From: Arthrobacter_D sp015752045
GTDB lineage: Bacteria > Actinomycetota > Actinomycetes > Actinomycetales > Micrococcaceae
Reading direction: 5' to 3'
Assembly: GCF_015752045.1 (NCBI RefSeq)
Contig: NZ_JADOUS010000009.1
Location: forward strand, 62,001 to 126,000
DNA length: 64,000 nt
How positions within the stretch are numbered: position 1 is the stretch's first letter; each line of letters starts with the position of its first letter. Position numbers and translations under genes: made by a program. The notes beneath the pieces are model-generated. The model was not told the DNA's origin. It ran no database searches and worked only from the letters and a program-made list of their open reading frames with translations. Shown here piece by piece: positions 17,739-25,817 of this stretch.

Positions 17739-17893
17739 TTGCATGCCGGCCGGGCCCTGTCCAGACTGGGGGTGATTTTCGGGGGCAATTCCTCGGAAGT
17801 CCCCCTTCGGGCTGGGCAGGCGCCCGGTTGCCGGGGCAGACTCCGACTACCAGCCCTCGACGGCTGGCCCCACTGTATGGAAAGAGGAGTTTC

Positions 17894-18853
17894 GTGAACT
17901 CTCGAGGTCTCAAAGCAGGGCTGATCGCCGCTTCGGCCCTGATGGCGTCAGCGCTGATGGCAGCAGGTCCCGTCCAGGCAGCACCGACGGCGCCCCTCGC
18001 CGAAGCCGCCACCGTGTCCCACGCGCAGAACGAGGGCCAGGCGGCCCTCGACGCCTACTGGACGGCGGACAGGATGAAGAACGCCAGGCCGGCCAACACG
18101 ATCAACTCGGGATGGGCCGCGGAGGGCCGTTCGGTCATGCCGAAGGCAGGGCAGCAGTCGGTGGCCAAGGCGCCCAAGGAGCCCGTCGTGGAGGCACGCG
18201 CCGCCGCGCAGTCGTCGGTCCCGCGCATCGGGAAGGTGTTCTTCACCCAGGGCGGACAGAACTACGTCTGCTCCGGCAACTCGGTCCAGAGCGGGAACCA
18301 GAGCGTCGTCGCCACCGCAGGACACTGCACGCACGATCTCTCGACCGGCTGGGTCACGAACTTCGTCTTCGTCCCCGCGTACAACAACGGCTCCGCGCCC
18401 TACGGCAAGTTCACCGCCCGGTCACTGGTCTCGACGACCGAATGGGTGTCCCGCAACGACATCAGCTACGACGGCGCCTTCGCCGTCATGAACACCCTCA
18501 ACGGCAGGACGCTCTCCGCCACCGTCGGAGCGTCGAGCATCGGCTTCAACATGGCACGCGGCCTCACCTACAGCGCCTACGGCTACCCCGCAGCGTCGCC
18601 GTTCAACGGCGAGCGCCTCTACAGCTGCTACGGGAAGGCCTCGGCGGACCGCGTCGGAGGCACCCAGTCGCAGGGCATCCCGTGCGACATGACCGGCGGT
18701 TCCTCCGGTGGCCCGTGGTTCGTCGGCTCGGGTTCCACCGGGACGCAGAACTCGGTGAACAGCTTCGGCTACAACACCCAGAGCAACGTGATGTACGGGC
18801 CGTACTTCGGCAGCTCCATCCAGTCCGCCTACTCCACGGCGGCCGGCAGGTAG
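17894..18853 (+). CDS. Secreted trypsin-like serine protease (S1 family)
   Basis: 319 residues. Signal peptide at 1-32 (MNSRGLKAGLIAASALMASA, cleavage after the VQA of GPVQA), then a propeptide-like Ala/Lys-rich stretch to about 105, then a chymotrypsin-fold domain. His in ATAGHCTH, Asp in ISYDGAF and Ser in GGSSGGPW form the likely catalytic triad; two Cys pairs can form disulfides. It resembles glutamyl-endopeptidase or peptidase S1 proteins secreted by Actinobacteria. The start is GTG 17894 with GAGGAG four bases upstream. Single-gene unit with its own terminator. Confidence 0.9.
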   Translation: MNSRGLKAGLIAASALMASALMAAGPVQAAPTAPLAEAATVSHAQNEGQAALDAYWTADRMKNARPANTINSGWAAEGRSVMPKAGQQSVAKAPKEPVVEARAAAQSSVPRIGKVFFTQGGQNYVCSGNSVQSGNQSVVATAGHCTHDLSTGWVTNFVFVPAYNNGSAPYGKFTARSLVSTTEWVSRNDISYDGAFAVMNTLNGRTLSATVGASSIGFNMARGLTYSAYGYPAASPFNGERLYSCYGKASADRVGGTQSQGIPCDMTGGSSGGPWFVGSGSTGTQNSVNSFGYNTQSNVMYGPYFGSSIQSAYSTAAGR

Positions 18854-18872
18854 TCCATCCGGCACAGTCACG

Positions 18873-18902
18873 CGGGCGGTTCCCCTCGCGGGGGACCGCC
18901 CG
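18873..18902 (+). terminator. Terminator of the serine protease gene
   Basis: 13-base arms (CGGGCGGTTCCCC and its near-complement, one mismatch) around a TCGC loop, 19 bases after the stop codon; followed by TGTGTCGT rather than a full T-run. Confidence 0.75.
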
Positions 18903-18939
18903 TGTGTCGTCCGGGTGTTCCGCACTCCCGCTCGGGAAC

Positions 18940-19019
18940 CTTGGACCCTGACACCCCTGGAGCCTGACACCCCTGGAGCCTGACACCCCTGGAGCCTGAC
19001 ACCCCTGGAGCCTGACACC
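18940..19019. repeat. 16-bp tandem repeat, five units
   Basis: Four perfect head-to-tail copies of CCTGGAGCCTGACACC (18956-19019), preceded by one copy with two changes (18940-18955). There are no spacers. The array ends 19 bases before the putative -10 of the kynureninase gene, so copy number would alter the distance between upstream DNA and that promoter. Confidence 0.95.
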
Positions 19020-19037
19020 ACTGGGCCCAGCCGCCCC

Positions 19038-19043
19038 TAGACT
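19038..19043 (+). promoter_or_regulatory. Putative -10 of a leaderless kynU transcript
   Basis: TAGACT, six bases before the ATG at 19050. The -35 region would fall inside the last tandem repeat units. Confidence 0.4.
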
Positions 19044-19049
19044 GGGCGC

Positions 19050-20294
19050 ATGACCGGCTTCGACCTCCCCACCCGCGCGGCGGAGCTCGACGCCGCAGAC
19101 CCCCTCGGCCAGCACCGCACGCTCTTCCTCGGCACCGAGGACGACGCCGTGCTCTCCTACCTCGACGGCAACTCCCTCGGCCGCCCCCTCACCGCGACGA
19201 TGGCCGGTCTGACCTCCTTCGTCCGGGACCAGTGGGCCGGACGCCTCATCCGCGGCTGGGACGAGGGATGGCTCGGGCTGGCCGAGCAGGTCGGCGACCA
19301 GCTGGGCCGGGTGGCGCTCGGTGCGGCCGCGGGCCAGTGCGTCGTAGCCGATTCGACGAGCGTGATCCTCTACAAGCTCGCGCGCGCGGCGGTGGCCGCA
19401 CGCCCCGGCCGGACCGAGATCGTCATCGACCGCGACAACTTCCCGACGGACCGGTTCATCGTCGAGGGCATCGCCCGCGAGCGCGGCCTCACCCTCCGCT
19501 GGATCGACGTCGCGTACGACGGCGGCGCGACGCCCGCGGATGTCGCCGCCGCCGTGGGCCCCCGGACCGCGCTCGTGCTGCTCAGCCATGTGGCGTACCG
19601 CTCCGGGTTCATCGCCGACGTGCCAGACATCACGAGGATCGCCCATGACGCCGGCGCGGTCGTGCTGTGGGACCTCAGCCATTCGGTCGGGTCCGTCCCG
19701 GCGGACCTCGACGCGTGGGGTGTCGACTTCGCGGCGGGCTGCAGCTACAAGTACCTCAACGGCGGACCCGGCGCCCCGGCGTGGGCCTATGTCGCGGAGC
19801 GGCACCTGGCGACCCTCGACCAGCCGATCCTCGGTTGGCTGGGCAGCGCGGACCCATTCGCCATGGGGTCTGCGTACCGGCCTGCCGACGGCGTCCGGCG
19901 GCTGGTCTCGGGCACGCCGCCGATCATCGGCATGCTCCCGATGCGCGACATGCTCGCCCTCATCGAGGAGGTCGGCATGCGGGCGATCCGGGCGAAGTCG
20001 GAGGAACTGACCGCCTTCGCCGTCGAGGCCGTCGATGCCGTCCTGGCCCCGCACGGCGTGGTCCTCGCCTCGCCGCGGGCTGCGCAGGCGCGCGGCGGCC
20101 ACATCACCATCGACCACCCGGCGTTCGCCGGGATGGTGTCCGAGTTGTGGCAGGACGGCATCATCCCCGACTACCGCAACCCGAACGGGATCCGGCTCGG
20201 CCTGTCGCCCCTGTCCACGTCGTTCCACGAGGTGGCGGTCGCCGTCGAGGCCATCGCCGCCCGCCTGGATGCTGCGGGGCGCGGAGACGGGTAG
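19050..20294 (+). CDS. kynU: Kynureninase-like PLP-dependent hydrolase
   Basis: 414 residues, fold-type I PLP enzyme. Splits kynurenine (or 3-hydroxykynurenine) to anthranilate and alanine in tryptophan breakdown. The N-terminal LDGNSLGRPL, the PLP-aspartate region DLSHSVGS, and the Schiff-base lysine in SYKYLNGGPG (Lys234) match kynureninases, as does the length. No other kyn gene (tryptophan dioxygenase, formamidase) is next to it, so the pathway partners must be elsewhere. No Shine-Dalgarno site; a leaderless start is likely. Confidence 0.9.
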   Translation: MTGFDLPTRAAELDAADPLGQHRTLFLGTEDDAVLSYLDGNSLGRPLTATMAGLTSFVRDQWAGRLIRGWDEGWLGLAEQVGDQLGRVALGAAAGQCVVADSTSVILYKLARAAVAARPGRTEIVIDRDNFPTDRFIVEGIARERGLTLRWIDVAYDGGATPADVAAAVGPRTALVLLSHVAYRSGFIADVPDITRIAHDAGAVVLWDLSHSVGSVPADLDAWGVDFAAGCSYKYLNGGPGAPAWAYVAERHLATLDQPILGWLGSADPFAMGSAYRPADGVRRLVSGTPPIIGMLPMRDMLALIEEVGMRAIRAKSEELTAFAVEAVDAVLAPHGVVLASPRAAQARGGHITIDHPAFAGMVSELWQDGIIPDYRNPNGIRLGLSPLSTSFHEVAVAVEAIAARLDAAGRGDG

Positions 20295-20304
20295 GGGGAC
20301 AACG

Positions 20305-21048
20305 GTGGAGACCCTGCCGGGGCAGCTCTGGGAGCGGATCACGGACGGCTTCCTCAGGGTGGCCCCACCCGCGATGGGCACCGCGGGACTCGTCGTGATC
20401 GTGCTGGTGGCCGTGGTCCTATCGGTGCCCCGGCGCTCGTGGCGGATCTTCGGACTCTTCGTCACGGTGGTCCACGAGCTAGGCCACGCGGCGGCCGCCC
20501 TGCTGACCGTGCAGCGCGTCACGGGAATCACGCTCCGCCTCGACCATTCGGGAACGACGACGAGCCTCGGCCGTCGGGGCTGGCGGGCGGCCTTCACGAC
20601 CTTCTGGGGCTACCCTGTCCCGGCCGTCGTCGGGGCGGTGCTCCTCCGGAGCACCGCCCACGGGTGGGCGCCTGCGGCGCTGTCCCTCAGTGCGGTGGTC
20701 CTGGTGGCGGCGCTCGTCCTGATCCGGAACGGGCAGGGCGTGCTCATCCTCGGGGGCAGCGCTGCCGTGGCGCTCACCCTCGTCTGGTTCGGCGGAGCGG
20801 CGCCCGCCGGGTACGCCTGCCTGGTGCTCGGCGTCGCACTACTGGTCGGCGCGTGCCGCGACTGGGTGAAGGTGGTCCGGGTCCACGTACGACGGCGGGA
20901 CCTCGCCACCTCGGACGCCCACCTGCTCCGCCTGGAGACCCGCATCCCGTCGCCGGTGTGGCTCGGCATGTTCGCGCTGGTCATCGGTGCGGCGGTGGCT
21001 CTGTCACTCGGACCGCTCGTACTGATCGCCGGGGTGCCGTCGTCCTGA
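20305..21048 (+). CDS. M50-family-like membrane metallopeptidase
   Basis: 247 residues with about six hydrophobic segments. HELGH in the second segment (VTVVHELGHAAAALL) is the zinc motif of the M50/site-2 protease superfamily; the gene resembles the short M50B-like group often annotated as M50 family peptidase. The usual second motif (NxxPxxPLDGG) of classic site-2 proteases is not seen, so proteolytic activity is uncertain. The start is GTG 20305 with a GGGGG ribosome site; it follows kynU by ten bases and is probably co-transcribed, though no functional link is known. Confidence 0.75.
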   Translation: METLPGQLWERITDGFLRVAPPAMGTAGLVVIVLVAVVLSVPRRSWRIFGLFVTVVHELGHAAAALLTVQRVTGITLRLDHSGTTTSLGRRGWRAAFTTFWGYPVPAVVGAVLLRSTAHGWAPAALSLSAVVLVAALVLIRNGQGVLILGGSAAVALTLVWFGGAAPAGYACLVLGVALLVGACRDWVKVVRVHVRRRDLATSDAHLLRLETRIPSPVWLGMFALVIGAAVALSLGPLVLIAGVPSS

Positions 21049-21050
21049 GG

Positions 21051-21371
21051 TCAGCTGTCGCCGCGGCGCAGGTGCCCTGAACTGTAGGGGGCTCCCTGCT
21101 GGCGGCAGAGGTCGTCGTAGAGTTCATTGACGGCCTGCGCGATGCAGTCACGTTCGTGTTCAGGGAGCTCGATCAGGCCATGCAGATAGGCGGTGACCTC
21201 GTACTCGTCGACGCCTCCGCCCATGCTGAAATAGTGCTCCCAGAGATCGCGGATCGAGATGTTCGCGCGCTCCATGGCGTCGGAGGTCAGGGCGTACTGC
21301 TCCCGGTCGCGCTTCTTCTGGCTCTTCCTGTCGCGTTCCCGGTCGGAATTGGTCTGGTCCACGTCGTCCAT
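21051..21371 (-). CDS. Conserved hypothetical protein, charged N-terminus
   Basis: 106 residues. Residues 1-30 are very rich in Asp/Arg/Lys (DRERDRKSQKKRDRE), the rest is predicted helical with ISIRDLWEHYFSMGG and ELPEHERDCIAQAVNEL. Cytosolic, no membrane segment. The start is ATG 21371 with GGGAAGGA before it. I do not recognise a characterised family; the acidic/helical body looks like a small conserved actinobacterial protein. Convergent with the M50-like gene, only two bases between the stops. Confidence 0.7.
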   Translation of the reverse strand: MDDVDQTNSDRERDRKSQKKRDREQYALTSDAMERANISIRDLWEHYFSMGGGVDEYEVTAYLHGLIELPEHERDCIAQAVNELYDDLCRQQGAPYSSGHLRRGDS

Positions 21372-21629
21372 GTCGTTCCTTCCCTGCACTGGAGGCACCG
21401 CGGAAGCCGATCCGTAGTCCCTTAATCATAGGCAGGAGAGGCCGCGAATGCTGGCTGCAGGGACAGTTGCCATCACACCCGCGGTGCGTATAGATGTCGT
21501 CGACACCTCCGTCGGGCGGGGAAGGATGCCGGACCGACGCCGGAGCTCCCGCCGATTCAACAACCACGACCAAGCCGTGTTAGAGTATTTCTCGTTGCTT
21601 TCGCCGGTTTCTACGGTGAATAACCACCC

Positions 21630-21713
21630 GCGCGGGTGGCGGAATGGCAGACGCGCTAGCTTGAGGTGCTAGTCCTCTTATTGAGGGTGGGGGTTCAAGT
21701 CCCCCTCCGCGCA
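21630..21713 (+). tRNA. tRNA-Leu (anticodon GAG)
   Basis: 84 nt class II tRNA. Acceptor stem GCGCGGG pairs with TCCGCGC (one G-U); anticodon stem CTAGC/GCTAG with loop TTGAGGT, anticodon GAG at 21663-21665; long variable arm; T-loop GTTCAAGTC. The discriminator base is A and CCA is not encoded. Reads CUC/CUU codons. Confidence 0.97.
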
Positions 21714-21720
21714 CAGTTGA

Positions 21721-21754
21721 GGCCCCGGTCGGAGAAATCCGACCGGGGCCTTTT
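21721..21754 (+). terminator. Rho-independent terminator of tRNA-Leu
   Basis: Perfect 13-base stem (GGCCCCGGTCGGA and complement) with a GAAA loop and TTTT after it, seven bases past the tRNA. Confidence 0.95.
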
Positions 21755-22178
21755 CGTGTCCGCCTGCGGATCTCGCTGGACGAGAACGCACGGACCGGCA
21801 GGCCCGGGTCGTCCTACCCGGACCCGACAGGACAGTCGATCGCTCCTCGACGTCGGGGAACGGGCCATCCGATCCGTCTGCGACCTCGGCGGCCGGTTCG
21901 GCGGCAGCTACGTCCGGTGTGCCCTTGACCCCTCTGTGTGACAGGTCCATTCTGGTCTCACACAACAGACAGAACCCTCCGGACGTCCCGTCCCGGAGCC
22001 GCGTGGAGAGCTTTGTCCGAGCCGCAGGATGCGAGCGCATGGCGGAATTACCTCGTCTCTCCCCACTGCACCAGATCCACTCGTCTGCCGTAGCACACGG
22101 TCAGGGTGGACATCCTCGGACAGCAGCCCACGTTGCCTCACCACAACAAGCGAGCAGTACCGTCCACAGGAGGTCACG
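21755..22178. other. Non-coding interval upstream of the cupin gene
   Basis: No convincing gene in 424 bases; the small open frames here lack ribosome sites and family-like sequence. It contains an imperfect hairpin with 7-base arms TGTGTGA/TCACACA (21935-21964), which could be an operator or RNA element. The last 12 bases hold the AGGAGG site of the cupin gene. Confidence 0.6.
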
Positions 22179-22541
22179 ATGCCAGGTCTAGTTCGGAAGA
22201 GCCTTGATGCGCCCGAGGAGACGCGTCCGTTCGAGGGAGATACGGGCCAACTCCAACTCGTCGACTCGGAACGGGGCCCGGTGGGCCGCGCCACATTCCA
22301 TCCCGGCTGGCGCTGGTCGGAGCACGTGAAGCCGATTGCCGGGACCGACAGCTGCCAGGCCGCCCATATGGGATATTTCGTCTCCGGCCGGATGAAGGTC
22401 GTCATGAACGACGGAGAAGAGATGGAGTACGGGCCGGGTGACTTCGCGGCCATGGCACCCGGGCATGACGCCTGGGTGGTGGGCGACGCACCCTGTGTCT
22501 TCATCGATTGGCAGGGATTCGCCGACTACGCCAGACCCTGA
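22179..22541 (+). CDS. Small cupin-domain protein
   Basis: 120 residues, a single cupin barrel. Motif-1-like HVKPIAGTDSCQAAHMGYFVSG carries the His residues, and motif-2-like EMEYGPGDFAAMAPGHDAW carries a final His, so a metal site is plausible. The biochemical role is not evident; similar stand-alone cupins are annotated only as cupin-domain proteins. The start is ATG 22179 with an ideal AGGAGG five bases upstream; the frame is open for 50 codons before this but is not protein-like. Confidence 0.8.
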   Translation: MPGLVRKSLDAPEETRPFEGDTGQLQLVDSERGPVGRATFHPGWRWSEHVKPIAGTDSCQAAHMGYFVSGRMKVVMNDGEEMEYGPGDFAAMAPGHDAWVVGDAPCVFIDWQGFADYARP

Positions 22542-22649
22542 GTCCGGGGACCCCGCACGCCGGCGGACGGGTGTCCGCCTGCAGGGCGGCCGGATCCGGG
22601 CACCCTCTCTCGGTAGGCTGGTGGCGTAACCGCTACCGAGGAGGACCAC

Positions 22650-23951
22650 GTGGGCATCACACCCGAAGATGAAGTCGTCAGGATCTGCCAGGAACTGATC
22701 CGCATCGATACCTCGAACTTCGGGGACAACGCGGGACCGGGGGAGCGGAAGGCCGCCGAGTACACGGCCGGGCTGATCGAGGAGGTAGGCCTCTCGACGC
22801 AGCTGTTCGAGGCCGCTCCCGGCCGTACGTCCGTCGTCGCCCGCATGGAGGGCTCGGATCCCTCCCTGCCCGCCCTGGTCGTGCACGGCCACCTCGACGT
22901 GGTCCCCGCTCAGAAGGAGGACTGGTCCGTGGACCCCTTCGGCGGGGAGGAGAAGGACGGCCTGATCTGGGGTCGTGGCGCCGTGGACATGAAGGACATG
23001 GACGCCATGATCCTGTCCGTCCTGCGGTCCATGCAGCGTGAGGGCATCAAGCCCAAGCGGGACCTCATCTTCGGATTCTTCGCCGACGAGGAGGCCGGAG
23101 GTGCCTATGGCGCGTCCTGGCTCGTGGACAACAAGCCGGAGGTCTTCGAGGGAGCAGCCGAGGCCATCTCGGAGGTCGGCGGCTTCTCCGCGACGATCGG
23201 CGGCCAGCGGACCTACCTCCTCCAGACGGCGGAGAAGGGCATCTCCTGGCTGCGCCTGGTCGCCCACGGCCGCGCGGGGCACGGTTCGCAGATCAACACC
23301 GACAACGCCGTGACCGCCCTCGCGCGGGCGGTCACGCGCATCGGCGACCACACCTGGCCCATCGAACTGACGCCCACCACGCGGCAGTTCCTCGACGGCG
23401 TCACCGAGCTGACCGGTGTCGAATTCGATCCGGACAACCCCGACATACTCCTCAAGGAGCTCGGCACCGTGGCGCGTTTCGTCGGGGCGACCCTGCAGAA
23501 CACCGCCAACCCGACAGTGCTGAAGAGCGGCTACAAGCACAACGTGATCCCGGGCACCGCCGAGGCGCTGATCGACGTGCGCACGCTGCCCGGCCAGCAG
23601 GACCAGGTGCTGGAGATCATCCGCGGACTGGCGGGCGACGGCGTCGAGGTGACCTACGAACACAAGGACACCTCGCTCGAGGTGCCGTTCGCCGGCAACC
23701 TCGTCGACTCGATGATCGACGCCCTGCACGCGGAGGACCCCGGCACGAAGGTCCTCCCGTACACGCTCTCGGGCGGCACGGACAACAAGTCGCTGAGCCG
23801 CCTCGGCATCACGGGCTACGGCTTCGCGCCCCTGCAGCTGCCCGACGAACTCGATTTCACGGGGATGTTCCACGGTGTCGACGAACGCGTCCCCACGGAC
23901 TCGCTGCGCTTCGGCGCGAAGGTGCTCGCCCGCCTGCTCACCACCTACTGA
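22650..23951 (+). CDS. M20/M25/M40 family metallopeptidase
   Basis: 433 residues, di-zinc aminoacyl/dipeptide hydrolase of the ArgE/DapE/CNDP superfamily. First metal motif VVHGHLDVVP, bridging Asp in GRGAVDMKD, Glu pair in FFADEEAGG, and a late His in SGGTDNKS/FHGVDERVP. The lid (dimerisation) domain occupies roughly 190-300. The exact substrate is not resolved (peptide or N-acyl amino acid). The start is GTG 22650 after GAGGAGG; a TAGGCT -10-like element lies about 35 bases upstream. Likely leads an operon with the next gene, 28 bases on. Confidence 0.92.
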   Translation: MGITPEDEVVRICQELIRIDTSNFGDNAGPGERKAAEYTAGLIEEVGLSTQLFEAAPGRTSVVARMEGSDPSLPALVVHGHLDVVPAQKEDWSVDPFGGEEKDGLIWGRGAVDMKDMDAMILSVLRSMQREGIKPKRDLIFGFFADEEAGGAYGASWLVDNKPEVFEGAAEAISEVGGFSATIGGQRTYLLQTAEKGISWLRLVAHGRAGHGSQINTDNAVTALARAVTRIGDHTWPIELTPTTRQFLDGVTELTGVEFDPDNPDILLKELGTVARFVGATLQNTANPTVLKSGYKHNVIPGTAEALIDVRTLPGQQDQVLEIIRGLAGDGVEVTYEHKDTSLEVPFAGNLVDSMIDALHAEDPGTKVLPYTLSGGTDNKSLSRLGITGYGFAPLQLPDELDFTGMFHGVDERVPTDSLRFGAKVLARLLTTY

Positions 23952-23979
23952 GCAGGATCCGTCCCCCGCGGGAGGTGCC

Positions 23980-25152
23980 ATGACCATGACGACGAAGGAT
24001 GGCGTCCGGCTGCTCCTGCCCGACGACCTCCTCGAGCGGTGCCGCGGACGGGCGGCGGTCTACGACGCGGCGAACACCTTCTTCCAGGAGGATTTCGACG
24101 AGCTGACCGCGGTCGGGTACCTGCGCCTCCTGGCCGATACGCCGCCCGGCGCGGCGGGCGGGATGGCGCGGGCCGCCGCGGCCCAGCGACGGCTCGCGGC
24201 GGCTGCCCCGGCCACGGCGCTCGGCATCAACATGCATCTGGTCTGGACGGCCGTCGCCGGGCTCCTCGCGGACCGCGGCGACTCCTCCCTGCGGTTCGTC
24301 CTCGACGAGGCCGCCCGGGGAGAGGTGTTCGCGTTCGGCGTGTCCGAGCCGGGTAACGACGCCGTCCTGTTCGACTCGCTCACGAAGGTGGAGCGCCTGG
24401 CCGACGGCAGCCTCGCGTACACCGGCACGAAGGTCTTCACGAGCCTCTCGCCCGTGTGGACCCGCCTCGGGGTCTTCGGGAAGCTCGACGGCGGGAACGG
24501 CGTAGACGATGCCATCCTCCACGCCTTCGTCCCGCGCGGCACGCCCGGGGTGGAGACCGTCGAGGACTGGGATCCGCTGGGGATGCGCGCGACGCAGTCC
24601 AACACCACCCGCCTGGCCGGCGTGCGCGTGCCTCCGGACGCGGTCTTCCGTACATTGCCGGTCGGGCCCAACGCCGACCCGCTGGTCTTCGGGATCTTCG
24701 GGGCGTTCGAGACCCTGATCGCGTCCGTCTACCTCGGCATCGCGGACCGCGCACTCGACCTCGCGGTGCGCTCGGTGACGCGGCGCCGGAGCCACGTGGG
24801 GGACCGTGCGCTGGCCGACGACCCGGTACTGCGGAGCCTGCTGGCCGGGCCCGCCATGCGGCGGATCGGGGTGGACGCCGAGCTCCGGCAGGTCACCTCG
24901 GACCTGGACGCACGCTCGGGGGATGCGGCGCAGTGGTTCGCGCGCCTCGTGACGCTCAAGACCCACGCGGTGGAGGCCGCGATGGCCGCCACCACGGTGG
25001 CGCTCCATGTGGGCGGCGGATCGGGCTTCTCGGCGTCGTCGGAGGTGGTCCGCCTCCACCGCGACGCCCTGGCCGGGCAGTTCCATCCGTCCACCGAGGA
25101 GTCCGCGCGGTCGACGGTCGCGACAGCACTGCTGGGTCCGCCGTCGGGCTGA
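23980..25152 (+). CDS. Acyl-CoA dehydrogenase family flavoprotein
   Basis: 390 residues, the normal dehydrogenase length. N-terminal helical domain, then the beta domain with FAFGVSEPGNDA (flavin/substrate binding) and TGTKVFTSLSP, then a C-terminal helical bundle with GGGSGFSASSEVVRLHRDALAG. The usual catalytic Glu position is not clear by eye. Probably oxidises an acyl-CoA or related thioester using ETF. The start is ATG 23980 with GGAGG four bases upstream; a second in-frame ATG six bases on is also possible. Confidence 0.87.
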   Translation: MTMTTKDGVRLLLPDDLLERCRGRAAVYDAANTFFQEDFDELTAVGYLRLLADTPPGAAGGMARAAAAQRRLAAAAPATALGINMHLVWTAVAGLLADRGDSSLRFVLDEAARGEVFAFGVSEPGNDAVLFDSLTKVERLADGSLAYTGTKVFTSLSPVWTRLGVFGKLDGGNGVDDAILHAFVPRGTPGVETVEDWDPLGMRATQSNTTRLAGVRVPPDAVFRTLPVGPNADPLVFGIFGAFETLIASVYLGIADRALDLAVRSVTRRRSHVGDRALADDPVLRSLLAGPAMRRIGVDAELRQVTSDLDARSGDAAQWFARLVTLKTHAVEAAMAATTVALHVGGGSGFSASSEVVRLHRDALAGQFHPSTEESARSTVATALLGPPSG

Positions 25153-25185
25153 CGGCCTCACGCGGCCCGGTCGGTGCGGCCGGGC

Positions 25186-25419
25186 TCAGGCGGTGCGCTC
25201 GACGCGGAGGACTTTCCGCCGCAGCCAGTACCGCCGGCCGCCCCCCATGTAGATGCAGCTGCGCTCGAGTTCCCACTTGCCGTACTCCGCGTGCTCGGTG
25301 ACGAGTTTGCGGGCGGCGGGCAGCGGTTCCCCGGCGTTGACCGTCAGGACCAGGTACTCGTACTGCCGCCCGTAATCGCGCTCCCGGACGGCCGTCGCGT
25401 TCAGAAAATGTTCTCGCAT
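25186..25419 (-). CDS. DUF5703-type small conserved protein
   Basis: 77 residues: YEYLVLTVNAG near the start, then AEYGKWELERSCIYMGGGRRYWLRRKVLRV. This pattern of a short beta-rich protein with a GGxRxYWLRRK ending is shared by uncharacterised actinobacterial proteins of the DUF5703 type. No signal or membrane segment. GGAGGG lies three bases before the ATG. Function unknown. Convergent with the acyl-CoA dehydrogenase gene. Confidence 0.75.
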   Translation of the reverse strand: MREHFLNATAVRERDYGRQYEYLVLTVNAGEPLPAARKLVTEHAEYGKWELERSCIYMGGGRRYWLRRKVLRVERTA

Positions 25420-25447
25420 ATCCCTCCAATTCCGTCCACTTTACCGA

Positions 25448-25453
25448 TACCGT
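25448..25453 (+). promoter_or_regulatory. Putative -10 of a leaderless transcript
   Basis: TACCGT with six bases to the ATG at 25460; no ribosome-binding site is present. Confidence 0.35.
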
Positions 25454-25459
25454 CTAGCC

Positions 25460-25750
25460 ATGAGCATAGATCCGCGTGTCGCGCTCCAGTCCCTCGTGAC
25501 AGCCCTCGAAGAGCACCTTGCGGCCTCTGCGTCACGACGGCGCGAGGACGACCCGGCGGTGGAAGCGGCGTATGTGGGCGTCGCCGACGCGTTCGAGGTC
25601 TACGAGGAAGCGCTCTATGACGCTTTCGGGGAGATCACCCCCCTCGAGATCTACGAGGAATCGGACGACGACGAGGATGAGGACGACGCCGAGGATGAGG
25701 ACGACGCCGAGTACGCCCCGGACCTCGTGGAGGCCGAAGTAGAGAACTGA
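25460..25750 (+). CDS. Acidic-tailed conserved hypothetical protein
   Basis: 96 residues. Residues 1-65 look helical (RVALQSLVTALEEHL, then AYVGVADAFEVYEEALYDAFGEITPLEIYE); residues 66-85 are almost only Asp/Glu. The acidic tail contains an exact 18-bp DNA duplication (25673-25708), encoding EDEDDA twice. Similar Micrococcaceae proteins carry vague names; I cannot assign a function. Divergent from the DUF5703 gene. Confidence 0.75.
   Translation: MSIDPRVALQSLVTALEEHLAASASRRREDDPAVEAAYVGVADAFEVYEEALYDAFGEITPLEIYEESDDDEDEDDAEDEDDAEYAPDLVEAEVEN
25673..25708. repeat. 18-bp tandem duplication inside the acidic tail
   Basis: GAGGATGAGGACGACGCC occurs twice without change, in frame, adding six acidic-tail residues per copy. 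Confidence 0.95.
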
Positions 25751-25817
25751 CCCGTCAGGCCGGGGTTCCTCCGTCCGGACCCATCAGGCAGGACCCGTGA
25801 GGACCCATCAGGACCCG

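Noticed and set aside
18940..19019. CRISPR array
   Set aside because: Units are directly adjacent with no spacers, and no cas gene is present.
21666..21941. Open frame starting inside tRNA-Leu
   Set aside because: It runs through the tRNA and its perfect terminator, so it cannot be an ordinary gene.
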